From positions 1 through 38,018 of the forward strand of contig JABWAY010000003.1 of assembly GCA_013360825.1 (NCBI GenBank): 38,018 nt of DNA, written 5' to 3'. Positions 8,955 to 17,685 of this stretch are shown piece after piece; the first letter of the stretch is position 1, and each line of letters opens with the position of its first letter. The stretch comes from Candidatus Brocadiia bacterium (GTDB lineage Bacteria > Planctomycetota > MHYJ01 > WSZJ01). Under the pieces are notes generated by a model. It ran no database searches and was not told where the DNA came from. It saw only the letters and a program-made list of their open reading frames with translations. The position numbers and the translations under genes were made by a program.

Positions 8955-9109
8955 TTCTTGCAGGCGGCCCCGGCTGGCCGGACAGCGTGGAGGCCTGCCC
9001 GCGGCTTCTGGCTATTCCCGGGGGCCGGTATCCGCGGCGGCGCCCCGCGAGGCGGTTCCGCGATGTCGGGTTCGGGAATTCCGGCGCGGCGGCAGCAGAC
9101 ACCCCCGAC

Positions 9110-10624
9110 TCAGTTCAGCAGCTCCGCCAGCGCGCGGGCGCTCCACTCGATCACCGGCTGCGGGAAGACGCCGAGGAGGAGCGTGCCCGCGGCGGTGAGG
9201 GTCAGGGCCAGCCCCGCCCCCCAGGCGTCGGCGCCGACCGGATGCTCCTCGCCCTTCTCCGCGGGCTTCATGTACATCGCGACCACGATCTTCAGGTAGT
9301 AGTAGGCCGCGATCATCGATGTTCCGATCCCGATGACGGCGAGCCAGAGGAAGCGGGACGCGTCCGGCGAGGGGCCCGAGGCGTGCTCGATGGCTTCCCG
9401 GAAGACGACGAATTTCCCCATGAATCCCGCGGTCGGCGGGATTCCGGCGAGCGACGCCATGAACAGGGTCATGGCGGCGGCTGCGCCGGGGCGGCGTGCC
9501 GCGAGGCCCGAGAAAGAGGAGATGGTCTCGAGTTCGTCGCCCGGGCGCGCAAGGAGGGAGATGAGACCGAACGAGCCGACGGTCGTGACGGCGTAGGCGG
9601 CGAGGTAGAAGAGCACCGAGGATCCCGACGAGGGGTTCTCCGAGGAGACGATCACGCCGACGAGCACGTATCCGGTGTGCCCGATGGAGGAATAGGCGAG
9701 GAGGCGCTTGAGGTTGGTCTGGGCGAGGGCGAAGACGTTCCCGACGATCATGGTTGCGGCGGCGATGAGGAACAGGACGGCGCCCCATGTGGCGCCGAGC
9801 GACGGGAACGCGACCATTCCGGCGCGGAGCAGGAAGGTGAAGGCGGCGACTTTGACGACGGCGGCCATGAACCCGGTGACGGGAGCGGGGGCGCCCTCGT
9901 AGGCATCCGGAACCCACCCGTGGAACGGGACGGCGCCGATCTTGAACCCGGTGCCGATCAGGAACATGCCGAGGCCGGCGAGGAGGAGCGGGTTGTCGAA
10001 CGGGACGCGTCCCACGGATTCCAGGGAGAGGAGGGCGGCCTGGGCGGAGGTGGACGCGGCCGTCGGCTGCGAGATGACGGCTCCGTAGAGCAGGGCCACG
10101 CCGAACAGAAGGAACCCGGTGGCGAACGCCCCGAGGATGAAGTACTTCACGGCGGCTTCGACTGACTTCTCGCGGTCGCGGGTGATGGCGACGAGGCAGT
10201 AGACGGGGATGGAGAGCACTTCGATGCCGAGGAACGCGGACATGAGGTCCCCGGCCTGCGTGAGGAGGAGAGCGCCGGAACCCGCGGTCAGCATCAGGGC
10301 GTGATACTCGCCGAAATCGACGCCGGCGGCGCGCGTGTAGCTCGCGGACATGAGGACCGAGAGGGCCGTGGCGGCCACGACGGTCAGTCCCGCGAATACG
10401 GCGACCCCGTCGACGCGGAGGGCTCCGCCGAAGGCGGACTCGGGGCGTCCCCACAGCCCGGCGAGGACGAACGCCGCGGCGGCCAGGGAGCCGAGGGAGA
10501 TGAACGGGAGCAGGCCCGCATCGCGGGTCGGGGTGAACAGGTCGGCCATGACGGCCAGCGCGGCCCCTGCCAGCAGGATGAGGATCGGGCTGAGGAGGAA
10601 GAGGTCGTGCGCGCTCACCGGCAT
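9110..10624 (-). CDS. nuoN: NADH-quinone oxidoreductase subunit N
   Basis: Antiporter-like subunit motifs: EAAVKYFILGAFATGFLLFG, KIGAVPFHGWVPDAYEGAPAPVTGFMA, NLKRLLAYSSIGHTGYVLVG. Confidence 0.93.
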   Translation of the reverse strand: MPVSAHDLFLLSPILILLAGAALAVMADLFTPTRDAGLLPFISLGSLAAAAFVLAGLWGRPESAFGGALRVDGVAVFAGLTVVAATALSVLMSASYTRAAGVDFGEYHALMLTAGSGALLLTQAGDLMSAFLGIEVLSIPVYCLVAITRDREKSVEAAVKYFILGAFATGFLLFGVALLYGAVISQPTAASTSAQAALLSLESVGRVPFDNPLLLAGLGMFLIGTGFKIGAVPFHGWVPDAYEGAPAPVTGFMAAVVKVAAFTFLLRAGMVAFPSLGATWGAVLFLIAAATMIVGNVFALAQTNLKRLLAYSSIGHTGYVLVGVIVSSENPSSGSSVLFYLAAYAVTTVGSFGLISLLARPGDELETISSFSGLAARRPGAAAAMTLFMASLAGIPPTAGFMGKFVVFREAIEHASGPSPDASRFLWLAVIGIGTSMIAAYYYLKIVVAMYMKPAEKGEEHPVGADAWGAGLALTLTAAGTLLLGVFPQPVIEWSARALAELLN

Positions 10625-12144
10625 CAGCGCTCCTCCTCTGACGGCGGGGCGGAGACGCGGGCGGAATCCCGCACGTCCTGGACCAGCTTTGTCAGCGTCG
10701 GCTCCATTCTGGACAGGAGCACGTTCGGGGCGAGGCCGATGAAGAAGATCAGGACGAGCAGCGGGAGCAGCGTCGCCCATTCCCGGCCCCTGAGATCCCC
10801 CAGCGCCTCGTTTTCCTCGTGAACGATCTTTCCGAACAGCACGCGCTGGACCATCCAGAGCATGTAGACGGCACCGAGAACGACGCCGGAGGTCGCCAGG
10901 ATGGCCGCCAGCGGCTGGGTTTCGAAGGCGCCGAGCAGGATCAGGAACTCGCCGACGAACCCGTTGGTTCCCGGGAGCCCGATCGAGGAGAGCGTCACGA
11001 TGATCAGCACCGCCGAGAACGCCGGGACGACCCTGGCGATCCCGCCGAAGTCCTCCAGGAGACGGGTGTGCCGGCGTTCGTAGAGGACGCCCACGCAGAG
11101 GAAAAGGGCGCCGGTCGAGATCCCGTGATTGATCATCTGGAGGACGGCGCCCTGCAGGGCCTTCTCGCTGAAGGCGAACATTCCCAGCACGCAGAAGCCG
11201 AGGTGCGCGACGCTGGAATAGGCGATCAGCTTCTTCATGTCCTCCTGAGCCAGACACATCAGCGAGCCGTAGATGATTCCGATGACCGCGAGCGCGATCA
11301 TGACCGGGGCGTAGTGGGCGGCCGCCTCGGGGAAGAGCGGGATGGCGAACCTGAGAAGGCCGTAGGTGCCCATCTTGAGCAGGACGCCTGCGAGAATGAC
11401 GGAGCCGGCGGTCGGGGCCTCCACGTGCGCGTCCGGAAGCCATGTGTGCAGCGGCCAGACGGGAACCTTCACGGCGAACGCGACGGCGAAGGCGACGAAG
11501 CAGACGCGGGAGACGTCCAGCGCGAGCGGGGATGCCCGCAGCGCCTCCCGGATCGACGCGAGGTCGAATGAGGTCGCCCCGCTCTGGAAGTAGAGATAGA
11601 GGATGGCGATGAACATCGGCAGCGAACCGACCACCGTGAAAATGAAGAACTTGAGCGCCGCGTAGATCCTGCGCCGGCCGCCCCAGACGCCGATGATCAG
11701 GAACATCGGAATCAGCATCGCTTCCCAGCACACGTAGAACAGCAGAAGGTCCTGGGCGGCGAACGTCCCGAGCATCGCGGCCTCGAGGAGGAGGAAGGCC
11801 GCCATGTACTCCTTGACGCGGTCCTGGATCGACCAGCTTGCGAGGATGCAGATCGGCGTGAGAAACGTGGTCAGGAGAGCCAGGGGCATGGAGAGCCCGT
11901 CGAGGCCGAGCGACCAGGTGATGCCGAGCGCGGGCACCCAGGCGCGGTTCTCGACGAACTGGAGCGCCGCCGTCCCTTCGCGGAACTCCGTCCACAGCGG
12001 GATGGACAGGAGGAAGACGAGGAACGAGACGGAGAGGGCGGCGAGGCGCGTTTCGCGCACATTGGCGCGGGGCATGAACAGGAGGGCGACGGCACCGACG
12101 ACCGGCGCGAAGATCAGCGTGGAGAGGACGGGGTAGCCCGTCAT
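10624..12144 (-). CDS. nuoM: NADH-quinone oxidoreductase subunit M
   Basis: WSLGLDGLSMPLALLTTFLTPI, LLFYVCWEAMLIPMFLIIGVWGG, VPVWPLHTWLPDAHVEAPTAGSVILAGVLLKMGTYGLLRF. Confidence 0.95.
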   Translation of the reverse strand: MTGYPVLSTLIFAPVVGAVALLFMPRANVRETRLAALSVSFLVFLLSIPLWTEFREGTAALQFVENRAWVPALGITWSLGLDGLSMPLALLTTFLTPICILASWSIQDRVKEYMAAFLLLEAAMLGTFAAQDLLLFYVCWEAMLIPMFLIIGVWGGRRRIYAALKFFIFTVVGSLPMFIAILYLYFQSGATSFDLASIREALRASPLALDVSRVCFVAFAVAFAVKVPVWPLHTWLPDAHVEAPTAGSVILAGVLLKMGTYGLLRFAIPLFPEAAAHYAPVMIALAVIGIIYGSLMCLAQEDMKKLIAYSSVAHLGFCVLGMFAFSEKALQGAVLQMINHGISTGALFLCVGVLYERRHTRLLEDFGGIARVVPAFSAVLIIVTLSSIGLPGTNGFVGEFLILLGAFETQPLAAILATSGVVLGAVYMLWMVQRVLFGKIVHEENEALGDLRGREWATLLPLLVLIFFIGLAPNVLLSRMEPTLTKLVQDVRDSARVSAPPSEEER

Positions 12145-14108
12145 GCGGCCACCCCCGACCAGACGACGAATCCCAGGACGAGCATGGCTCCCGCGAGGAA
12201 CCAGACGGCGTAGGTCCCGACGGCGCCGTCCTGGATCCGGCGGGCGGCCTCGCTGATCACCTCGGCGACCAGCGCGATGAGGTTTACGAACATGTCGATC
12301 AGGAGCACGTCGACGAAGGTCCAGAGGATCACCGCGATCACTTTCACGGGCCGGACGATGACCCGGTCGTAGGCCTCATCGATGTAGAACCTGTCGCGGA
12401 CCAGGGCGTACATCTGCCCCATGGCCGCGGACCGCTGCACAAACGCGGCGGGCAGCCCCGGGTTTTTCACGTAGATCCAGAGCGCGAGCCCCGAGCCCGC
12501 GAAGGCAATCAGGGTCGAAACGACCATCAGCCCCATCTCCGCGGCATGGTGATCCCCCGCGGCGGCCGCGGCGGCGGGCTTGAATGTCCCCAGCACGGGG
12601 GCCAGCCAGGCGGAGAACCACGCCGAACCGTGGAGCACCTCCGGGACGTTCAGGAACCCCGCCCCCGCCGACAGGATCGCGAGAATGGCGAGCGGCAGCA
12701 CCATCGTCCACGGCGACTCGTGCGCGTGCGAGTGCACCTCCGCGGAGCCGCGCGGCTGCCCGAGGAACGTCATCGCGACGAGGCGGAACATGTAGAACGA
12801 GGTCAGGGCGCTGCTCAGCAGCGCCATCGTGCCCAGAATCAGCCCCTGCGGGCTCGACCAGGCCCTCCACACGATCTCGTCCTTCGAGAAGAACCCCGCC
12901 AGCGGCGGGATCCCGGCAATCGCGATCGTCCCGACCAGCATCGTGGCGAACGTCGCCGGAAGCTTCCCGCGCAGCCCACCCATCCGGCGCATGTCCTGCT
13001 CCCCGGACATCCCGTGGATCACGCTTCCCGCCCCCAGGAAGAGCAGGGCCTTGAAGAAGGCGTGCGTGACGACATGGAAGAACCCGGCGGAGAACGCCCC
13101 GACGCCCATGGCGAGGAACATGAAGCCGAGCTGGGAGACGGTGGAGTAGGCGAGCACTTTCTTGATGTCGGTCTGCGCCAGGCCGATGAGGGCGGCGAAG
13201 AGGGCGGTCGCGGCCCCGACGCCGGCGATGACGCCCATCGTGGCGGGAGAGAGGACGAACAGGTGCGAGAGGCGGCAGATCATGTAGAGGCCGCTGGTCA
13301 CCATCGTCGCGGCGTGGATGAGCGCGGAGACCGGAGTCGGCCCCGCCATGGCGTCGGGGAGCCATGTGTAGAGCGGGATCTGGGCGGATTTCCCCGTTGC
13401 CCCGAAGAAGAGTGCGAGGGTGATCGCGGTGACGGTGGTGATGTTGAGGAAGGGGACCGGGGCCTGCAGGCGGTCCTGGGCGGTCAGGAGGTTCTGCTGG
13501 ATCGCGGTGAAGTCCAGCGACCCGAACACGACGAACAGCCCGAACATGCCGAGCACGAACCCGAAATCGCCGATGCGGTTGACGATGAACGCCTTGCGGC
13601 CGGCGAGGGCCTTTTCCGGGTCCTCGTACCAGAAGCCGATCAGCAGGTAGGAGCAGAGCCCGACGCCTTCCCATCCGACAAAGAGGACCAGCAGGTTGTC
13701 TGCCAGGATGAGCACGAGCATGGAGAACATGAACAGGTTGAGATAAGCGAAGTACCGGGGGACGGACCGGTCGTGGGACATGTAGCCGGCGCTGTACAGG
13801 TGGATCAGGGTGCCGACCCCGGTGACGACGAGGAGCATCACGACGCTGAGGCGGTCCGCCACGAAGGCGAAATTGACGGTGAGCCCGGCCGTCTCGATCC
13901 ACGTCCAGAGGGGGGCGTGCACGGACACGCCGGTCGTGAAGACTTCCCGCGCGACCGGAAGTGCGCAGAGGAAGCTGCCCAGGGCGGCGGCGACGCCGAC
14001 CAGGGTTCCCGCGGACCGGCCAAGCCTGCGTCCGAGGATTCCATTGATCAGGAACCCCGCGAGGCAGAGGAACGGGAGGATCGTCAGGCAGCGGGCGGCG
14101 TCGTTCAC
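12141..14108 (-). CDS. nuoL: NADH-quinone oxidoreductase subunit L
   Basis: LFVGWEGVGLCSYLLIGFWYE, SAQIPLYTWLPDAMAGPTPVSALIHAATMVTSGLYMICR, KKVLAYSTVSQLGFMFLAMG. Confidence 0.95.
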   Translation of the reverse strand: MNDAARCLTILPFLCLAGFLINGILGRRLGRSAGTLVGVAAALGSFLCALPVAREVFTTGVSVHAPLWTWIETAGLTVNFAFVADRLSVVMLLVVTGVGTLIHLYSAGYMSHDRSVPRYFAYLNLFMFSMLVLILADNLLVLFVGWEGVGLCSYLLIGFWYEDPEKALAGRKAFIVNRIGDFGFVLGMFGLFVVFGSLDFTAIQQNLLTAQDRLQAPVPFLNITTVTAITLALFFGATGKSAQIPLYTWLPDAMAGPTPVSALIHAATMVTSGLYMICRLSHLFVLSPATMGVIAGVGAATALFAALIGLAQTDIKKVLAYSTVSQLGFMFLAMGVGAFSAGFFHVVTHAFFKALLFLGAGSVIHGMSGEQDMRRMGGLRGKLPATFATMLVGTIAIAGIPPLAGFFSKDEIVWRAWSSPQGLILGTMALLSSALTSFYMFRLVAMTFLGQPRGSAEVHSHAHESPWTMVLPLAILAILSAGAGFLNVPEVLHGSAWFSAWLAPVLGTFKPAAAAAAGDHHAAEMGLMVVSTLIAFAGSGLALWIYVKNPGLPAAFVQRSAAMGQMYALVRDRFYIDEAYDRVIVRPVKVIAVILWTFVDVLLIDMFVNLIALVAEVISEAARRIQDGAVGTYAVWFLAGAMLVLGFVVWSGVAA

Positions 14109-14419
14109 CAGCGCATCGACCTCATTTCATCGGTGTCGGTCGTTTTCCTGTGCCGGAACCAGGCGAGCACGATCGCCAGGCCGACGGCCGCCTCCGCCGC
14201 CGCGACGGCCATCGTCAGCAGGACGAAGACATGGCCTGCGGGCGCGTCGGAGCCCCGGGGGTAGTAGCGGGCCAGCGCGACAAAGGCGACGTTCACGCCG
14301 TTGAGCATCAGCTCGATCGACATCAGCATGATCAGGACGTTCCGGCGCGCGACAACGCCGTAGACGCCGGTCGCGAAGAGGAGAGCCGAGAGCAGCAGGC
14401 AGTTGTGCAGCGTCATCAT
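14105..14419 (-). CDS. nuoK: NADH-quinone oxidoreductase subunit K
   Basis: GVVARRNVLIMLMSIELMLNGVNVAFVAL, MAVAAAEAAVGLAIVL. Confidence 0.94.
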   Translation of the reverse strand: MMTLHNCLLLSALLFATGVYGVVARRNVLIMLMSIELMLNGVNVAFVALARYYPRGSDAPAGHVFVLLTMAVAAAEAAVGLAIVLAWFRHRKTTDTDEMRSMRW

Positions 14420-14964
14420 CCGTGGTGTCCCCCGCCCGGCGGGTCCGCCTGCGGCGCCGGACGGTCCAGGTGCCGCTTCGCGAGAATCACCGCCCCCATG
14501 GTCGCCGCCAGGATCAGCACGGAGACCACCTCGAACGGCAGGACGAACTCCGAGAACATGACCGTCCCGACGGCGTCCGGCGAGCCGAACGTGCCGGGAA
14601 CCGGCGGGGCGGGGGAGAACGGCGCGCGGAGGATCGCGGCCGCGAGGAGGCCGAAGAGCACGGTGGAGCCGATTCCCGCGAGAAGCTTGAGAGGCCAGGG
14701 GCGCTCCCCGCCGAGTTCGCTCTCCTTCAGGGACAGCAGCATGATCACGAAGAGGAACAGGACCAGGATCGCCCCCGCGTAGACCATGAGCTGCATCAGC
14801 GCCAGGAACGGCGCCGCCAGGACCATCATCACTCCGGAGATCGCGCCGAAAAACAGGATGAGCGACAGCGCGGAGTACATCGGGTGCCTGCGCGTGACGG
14901 TCAGGAACGCGCCGAAGATGGCGAGGAAGCTGAAGACGACGAAGAAGGCGTCGCGAAGGTTCAT
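14416..14964 (-). CDS. nuoJ: NADH-quinone oxidoreductase subunit J
   Basis: RHPMYSALSLILFFGAISGVMMVLAAPFLALMQLMVYAGAILVLFLFVIMLL. Confidence 0.93.
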   Translation of the reverse strand: MNLRDAFFVVFSFLAIFGAFLTVTRRHPMYSALSLILFFGAISGVMMVLAAPFLALMQLMVYAGAILVLFLFVIMLLSLKESELGGERPWPLKLLAGIGSTVLFGLLAAAILRAPFSPAPPVPGTFGSPDAVGTVMFSEFVLPFEVVSVLILAATMGAVILAKRHLDRPAPQADPPGGGHHG

Positions 14965-15935
14965 CCCTGTGCCATCGCCCCCGTAAAGAGGATGTTCGCG
15001 AGGCCGAGCGGAATCATCGTCTTCCACCCGAGGTGCATCAGCTGGTCGAACCGGAACCGGGGAAGCGTCCAGCGGACCACGATGAAGAAGAACAGGAGGA
15101 CGGACACCTTGGCGAAGAAGACCGCGACGGTCAGCAGGGAGAAGAACGGGGAATGATTGTGAACATCCATCCCCGGCAGGCTCCAGCCCCCGAGGAACAG
15201 GGTGGTGATCAGGCAGCAGGACGCGAACATCGCCGCGTACTCGGCGAGGAAGAACAGCGAGAACTTCATCGACGAGTACTCGGTGTGGTACCCGCCCACC
15301 AGCTCGGCCTCGCACTCCGGGAGGTCGAACGGAAGCCGGTTCGTCTCCGCGAACGCGGCGATGAAAAAGAGGACGAACGCCAGCGGCTGCCGCAGGGCGT
15401 TCCACTTCGGAATGAACCCGCCCCACGTCCCCGTCTGGTCCAGGACGATGACGTTCAGGTCCACGCTCCCCGCGGTCATCAGGACGGACACGAGCGCGAG
15501 CCCCATCGCGATCTCGTAGGAGAGCATCTGCGCGCCGGCGCGGAGTCCTCCCAGCATCGCGTACTTGTTGTTCGACGCCCATCCCCCGAATGCCAGGCCG
15601 TAGACGCTGAACCCGGTCAGGGCCAGCGTGAGCAGGACGCCGACGTTCCCGCGGCAGACCTGAAGCGGCAGCAGTTCGCCGTCCACCATCATGGGCTGCC
15701 CGAACGGGATGACGGTCGCCAGCAGGGCCGCCGGGGCAAACGCGACCGCGGGCGCGAGGATGAACAGAAACCGGTCCGTCCCCTCCGGAACCACGTCCTC
15801 CTTGAACAGGAGCTTGATGGCGTCCGCGAGCGGCTGGAAAAGGCCGAGCGGACCGACGCGATTGGGGCCGACGCGGTCCTGGATCCAGGCCGACACCTTG
15901 CGCTCGACCCAGACGAGCACCGGCACCACCTGCAT
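14961..15935 (-). CDS. nuoH: NADH-quinone oxidoreductase subunit H (true start probably upstream at a non-ATG codon near 15983)
   Basis: VLVWVERKVSAWIQDRVGPNRVGPLGLFQPLADAIKLLFKED; ETNRLPFDLPECEAELVGGYHTEYSSMKF. Confidence 0.94.
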   Translation of the reverse strand: MQVVPVLVWVERKVSAWIQDRVGPNRVGPLGLFQPLADAIKLLFKEDVVPEGTDRFLFILAPAVAFAPAALLATVIPFGQPMMVDGELLPLQVCRGNVGVLLTLALTGFSVYGLAFGGWASNNKYAMLGGLRAGAQMLSYEIAMGLALVSVLMTAGSVDLNVIVLDQTGTWGGFIPKWNALRQPLAFVLFFIAAFAETNRLPFDLPECEAELVGGYHTEYSSMKFSLFFLAEYAAMFASCCLITTLFLGGWSLPGMDVHNHSPFFSLLTVAVFFAKVSVLLFFFIVVRWTLPRFRFDQLMHLGWKTMIPLGLANILFTGAMAQG

Positions 15936-16027
15936 GACGGTGGCGAAGACCGCGACGACGACGACCAGGTCCCAGATCCTGATGACTCAATCCCCTTTAT
16001 GACGCGCGGCCATCCCCGGCCGCAGGC

Positions 16028-17683
16028 TCATGACCTGACGGCCGGTTCTGCCGCGGCGGTCCGGAGCGGAATCCCCCGGTCGCCTACTTCCCGATAGGTC
16101 ATCTCACGGAATGCCGCCACGTCCGCACCCAGCTGACGGAATACGCCGTCCCCGGAGAGCAGGCCCGATCCGCCGGGAGGGTGCTGATTGAAGAGTTCCT
16201 GCAGGATGTCCATCGCCGGGAGCGCATCCCCGGGCGCGGTCACGACCGGACGGATCCGCTGGACGCGGCCGTCCGCGTTCACGAACGTCCCGTCCTGTTC
16301 CCAGTGCATCGTCCCCGGCAGCAGGATGTGGGCCCGCTTTGACAGAGGCGACGGGAGGACATCGATCATGACGAGGGTCCTGACCTTCTCCAGGGCCGCG
16401 TCGAGTTCAGGCGACGGGGCCGGGGCCGGCGCGGCGTTGATCACGAGCAGTGTCGAGACCTTGCCGAGGGCGACGGCGCGGGCGACCGCCGACGCTCCGG
16501 CCTCGACGGCCGACCCCCCGAGGATTTCCCGTGCGCCGCCCCGGTTCGGGTTCCTGTCGGCCTGGATCACGAATCCGCCCTTGAACTGCTGTCTCGGGCC
16601 GGGGGCCTGCTCGAGCACACCGAGGTCCGCGTCGGGCGAGAGGATCCGCAGGAGGCGCCGGAACAGGAAGAGCTCCTCGTTCGTGTTCCAGAGGCTCGCC
16701 AGGCCGGCGATGCCCCCGCCGGCGGCGGAGAGCCGGCTCCATGCTTCGCGCACGGCCTCGGCCCGCGTGGCCGGTTTGCCGTCCACGCGCGCCTGGATCA
16801 GCCGCGCGGCGGCCGGCTGGGACTTGTACGACAGCCGCCCGCCGTCGCACATCCACCAGTCGTTGACGTCCGTGTTCTCGCGGGGTTTCAGCCTGACGAT
16901 TCCCTCCCGGACCGTGTCGGCGTCGACGTTGCACCCGGCGGAGCACGACGCGCAGAGCGTCTTTTCGGTCTTCGTGAACCAGACGCGCGCCTGGAACTTG
17001 AAGTCCTCGCTGATCAGGGCTCCGACCGGGCAGACGTCCTCGGTGCACATCGAGAGCGGATTGTCCAGGGGGCGTCCCGGGAAGACATCGACCACGCTGT
17101 GATCGCCGCGGTTCACGACGCAGATTTCCCCGGTGCCGGAGATTTCATCCGTGAACCTGACGCAGCGCGTGCAGACGATGCACCGGCTGCCCCACAGAGA
17201 GATGTTCGGGCCGAGCGCCTTGGTGTGCTTCATGTGGCGTTCTTCGTAGAAGCGTCCGTGGCTCCGGCCATGGTCGTAGGAGTGGTTCTGGAGGTAGCAC
17301 TCTCCGGCCTGGTCGCACGTGGGGCAGTCGAGGGGGTGGTTGATCAGTTCGAACTCCATCACGCCCTGGCGCGCCTTCAGCACGTCCGGGGTTCCCGTTT
17401 CCACGACCATCCCGTCCGCGATCTGGGTCATGCAGCCGATGACGAGCATCGGTCGCGGCGGGGGCGGGGCGGGGGGAACCGAGCCGTCCGGCGCGGGCTT
17501 CGGCGGCGGCGGTGGGGGCGGCGTGACGCGAACGAGGCACATGCGGCAGTTTCCGGAGAGCGACAGCCCCGGGTGGTAGCAGAAATAGGGAACCTCGAAC
17601 CCGTTGCGGATCGCCACGGGGAGGACCGTCTCTCCCCTTTCCCCCGTGACCTGCCTGCCGTCGATGGTGAAGGTGATCGGCAT
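16028..17683 (-). CDS. nuoG: NADH-quinone oxidoreductase subunit G
   Basis: 2Fe-2S region (CYHPGLSLSGNCRMC), N5 HxxxCxxCxxxxxC (HPLDCPTCDQAGEC), CIVCTRCVRF, CTEDVCPVGAL, N7-type CxxCxxxCx27C. Confidence 0.93.
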   Translation of the reverse strand: MPITFTIDGRQVTGERGETVLPVAIRNGFEVPYFCYHPGLSLSGNCRMCLVRVTPPPPPPPKPAPDGSVPPAPPPPRPMLVIGCMTQIADGMVVETGTPDVLKARQGVMEFELINHPLDCPTCDQAGECYLQNHSYDHGRSHGRFYEERHMKHTKALGPNISLWGSRCIVCTRCVRFTDEISGTGEICVVNRGDHSVVDVFPGRPLDNPLSMCTEDVCPVGALISEDFKFQARVWFTKTEKTLCASCSAGCNVDADTVREGIVRLKPRENTDVNDWWMCDGGRLSYKSQPAAARLIQARVDGKPATRAEAVREAWSRLSAAGGGIAGLASLWNTNEELFLFRRLLRILSPDADLGVLEQAPGPRQQFKGGFVIQADRNPNRGGAREILGGSAVEAGASAVARAVALGKVSTLLVINAAPAPAPSPELDAALEKVRTLVMIDVLPSPLSKRAHILLPGTMHWEQDGTFVNADGRVQRIRPVVTAPGDALPAMDILQELFNQHPPGGSGLLSGDGVFRQLGADVAAFREMTYREVGDRGIPLRTAAAEPAVRS

Positions 17684-17685
17684 CG

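Noticed and set aside
12546-14264. 572-aa + strand ORF antisense to nuoL
   Set aside because: Gly/Glu/Arg/Asp-rich translation with no family motifs; typical shadow frame opposite a high-GC gene with strongly supported nuoL coding on the minus strand.
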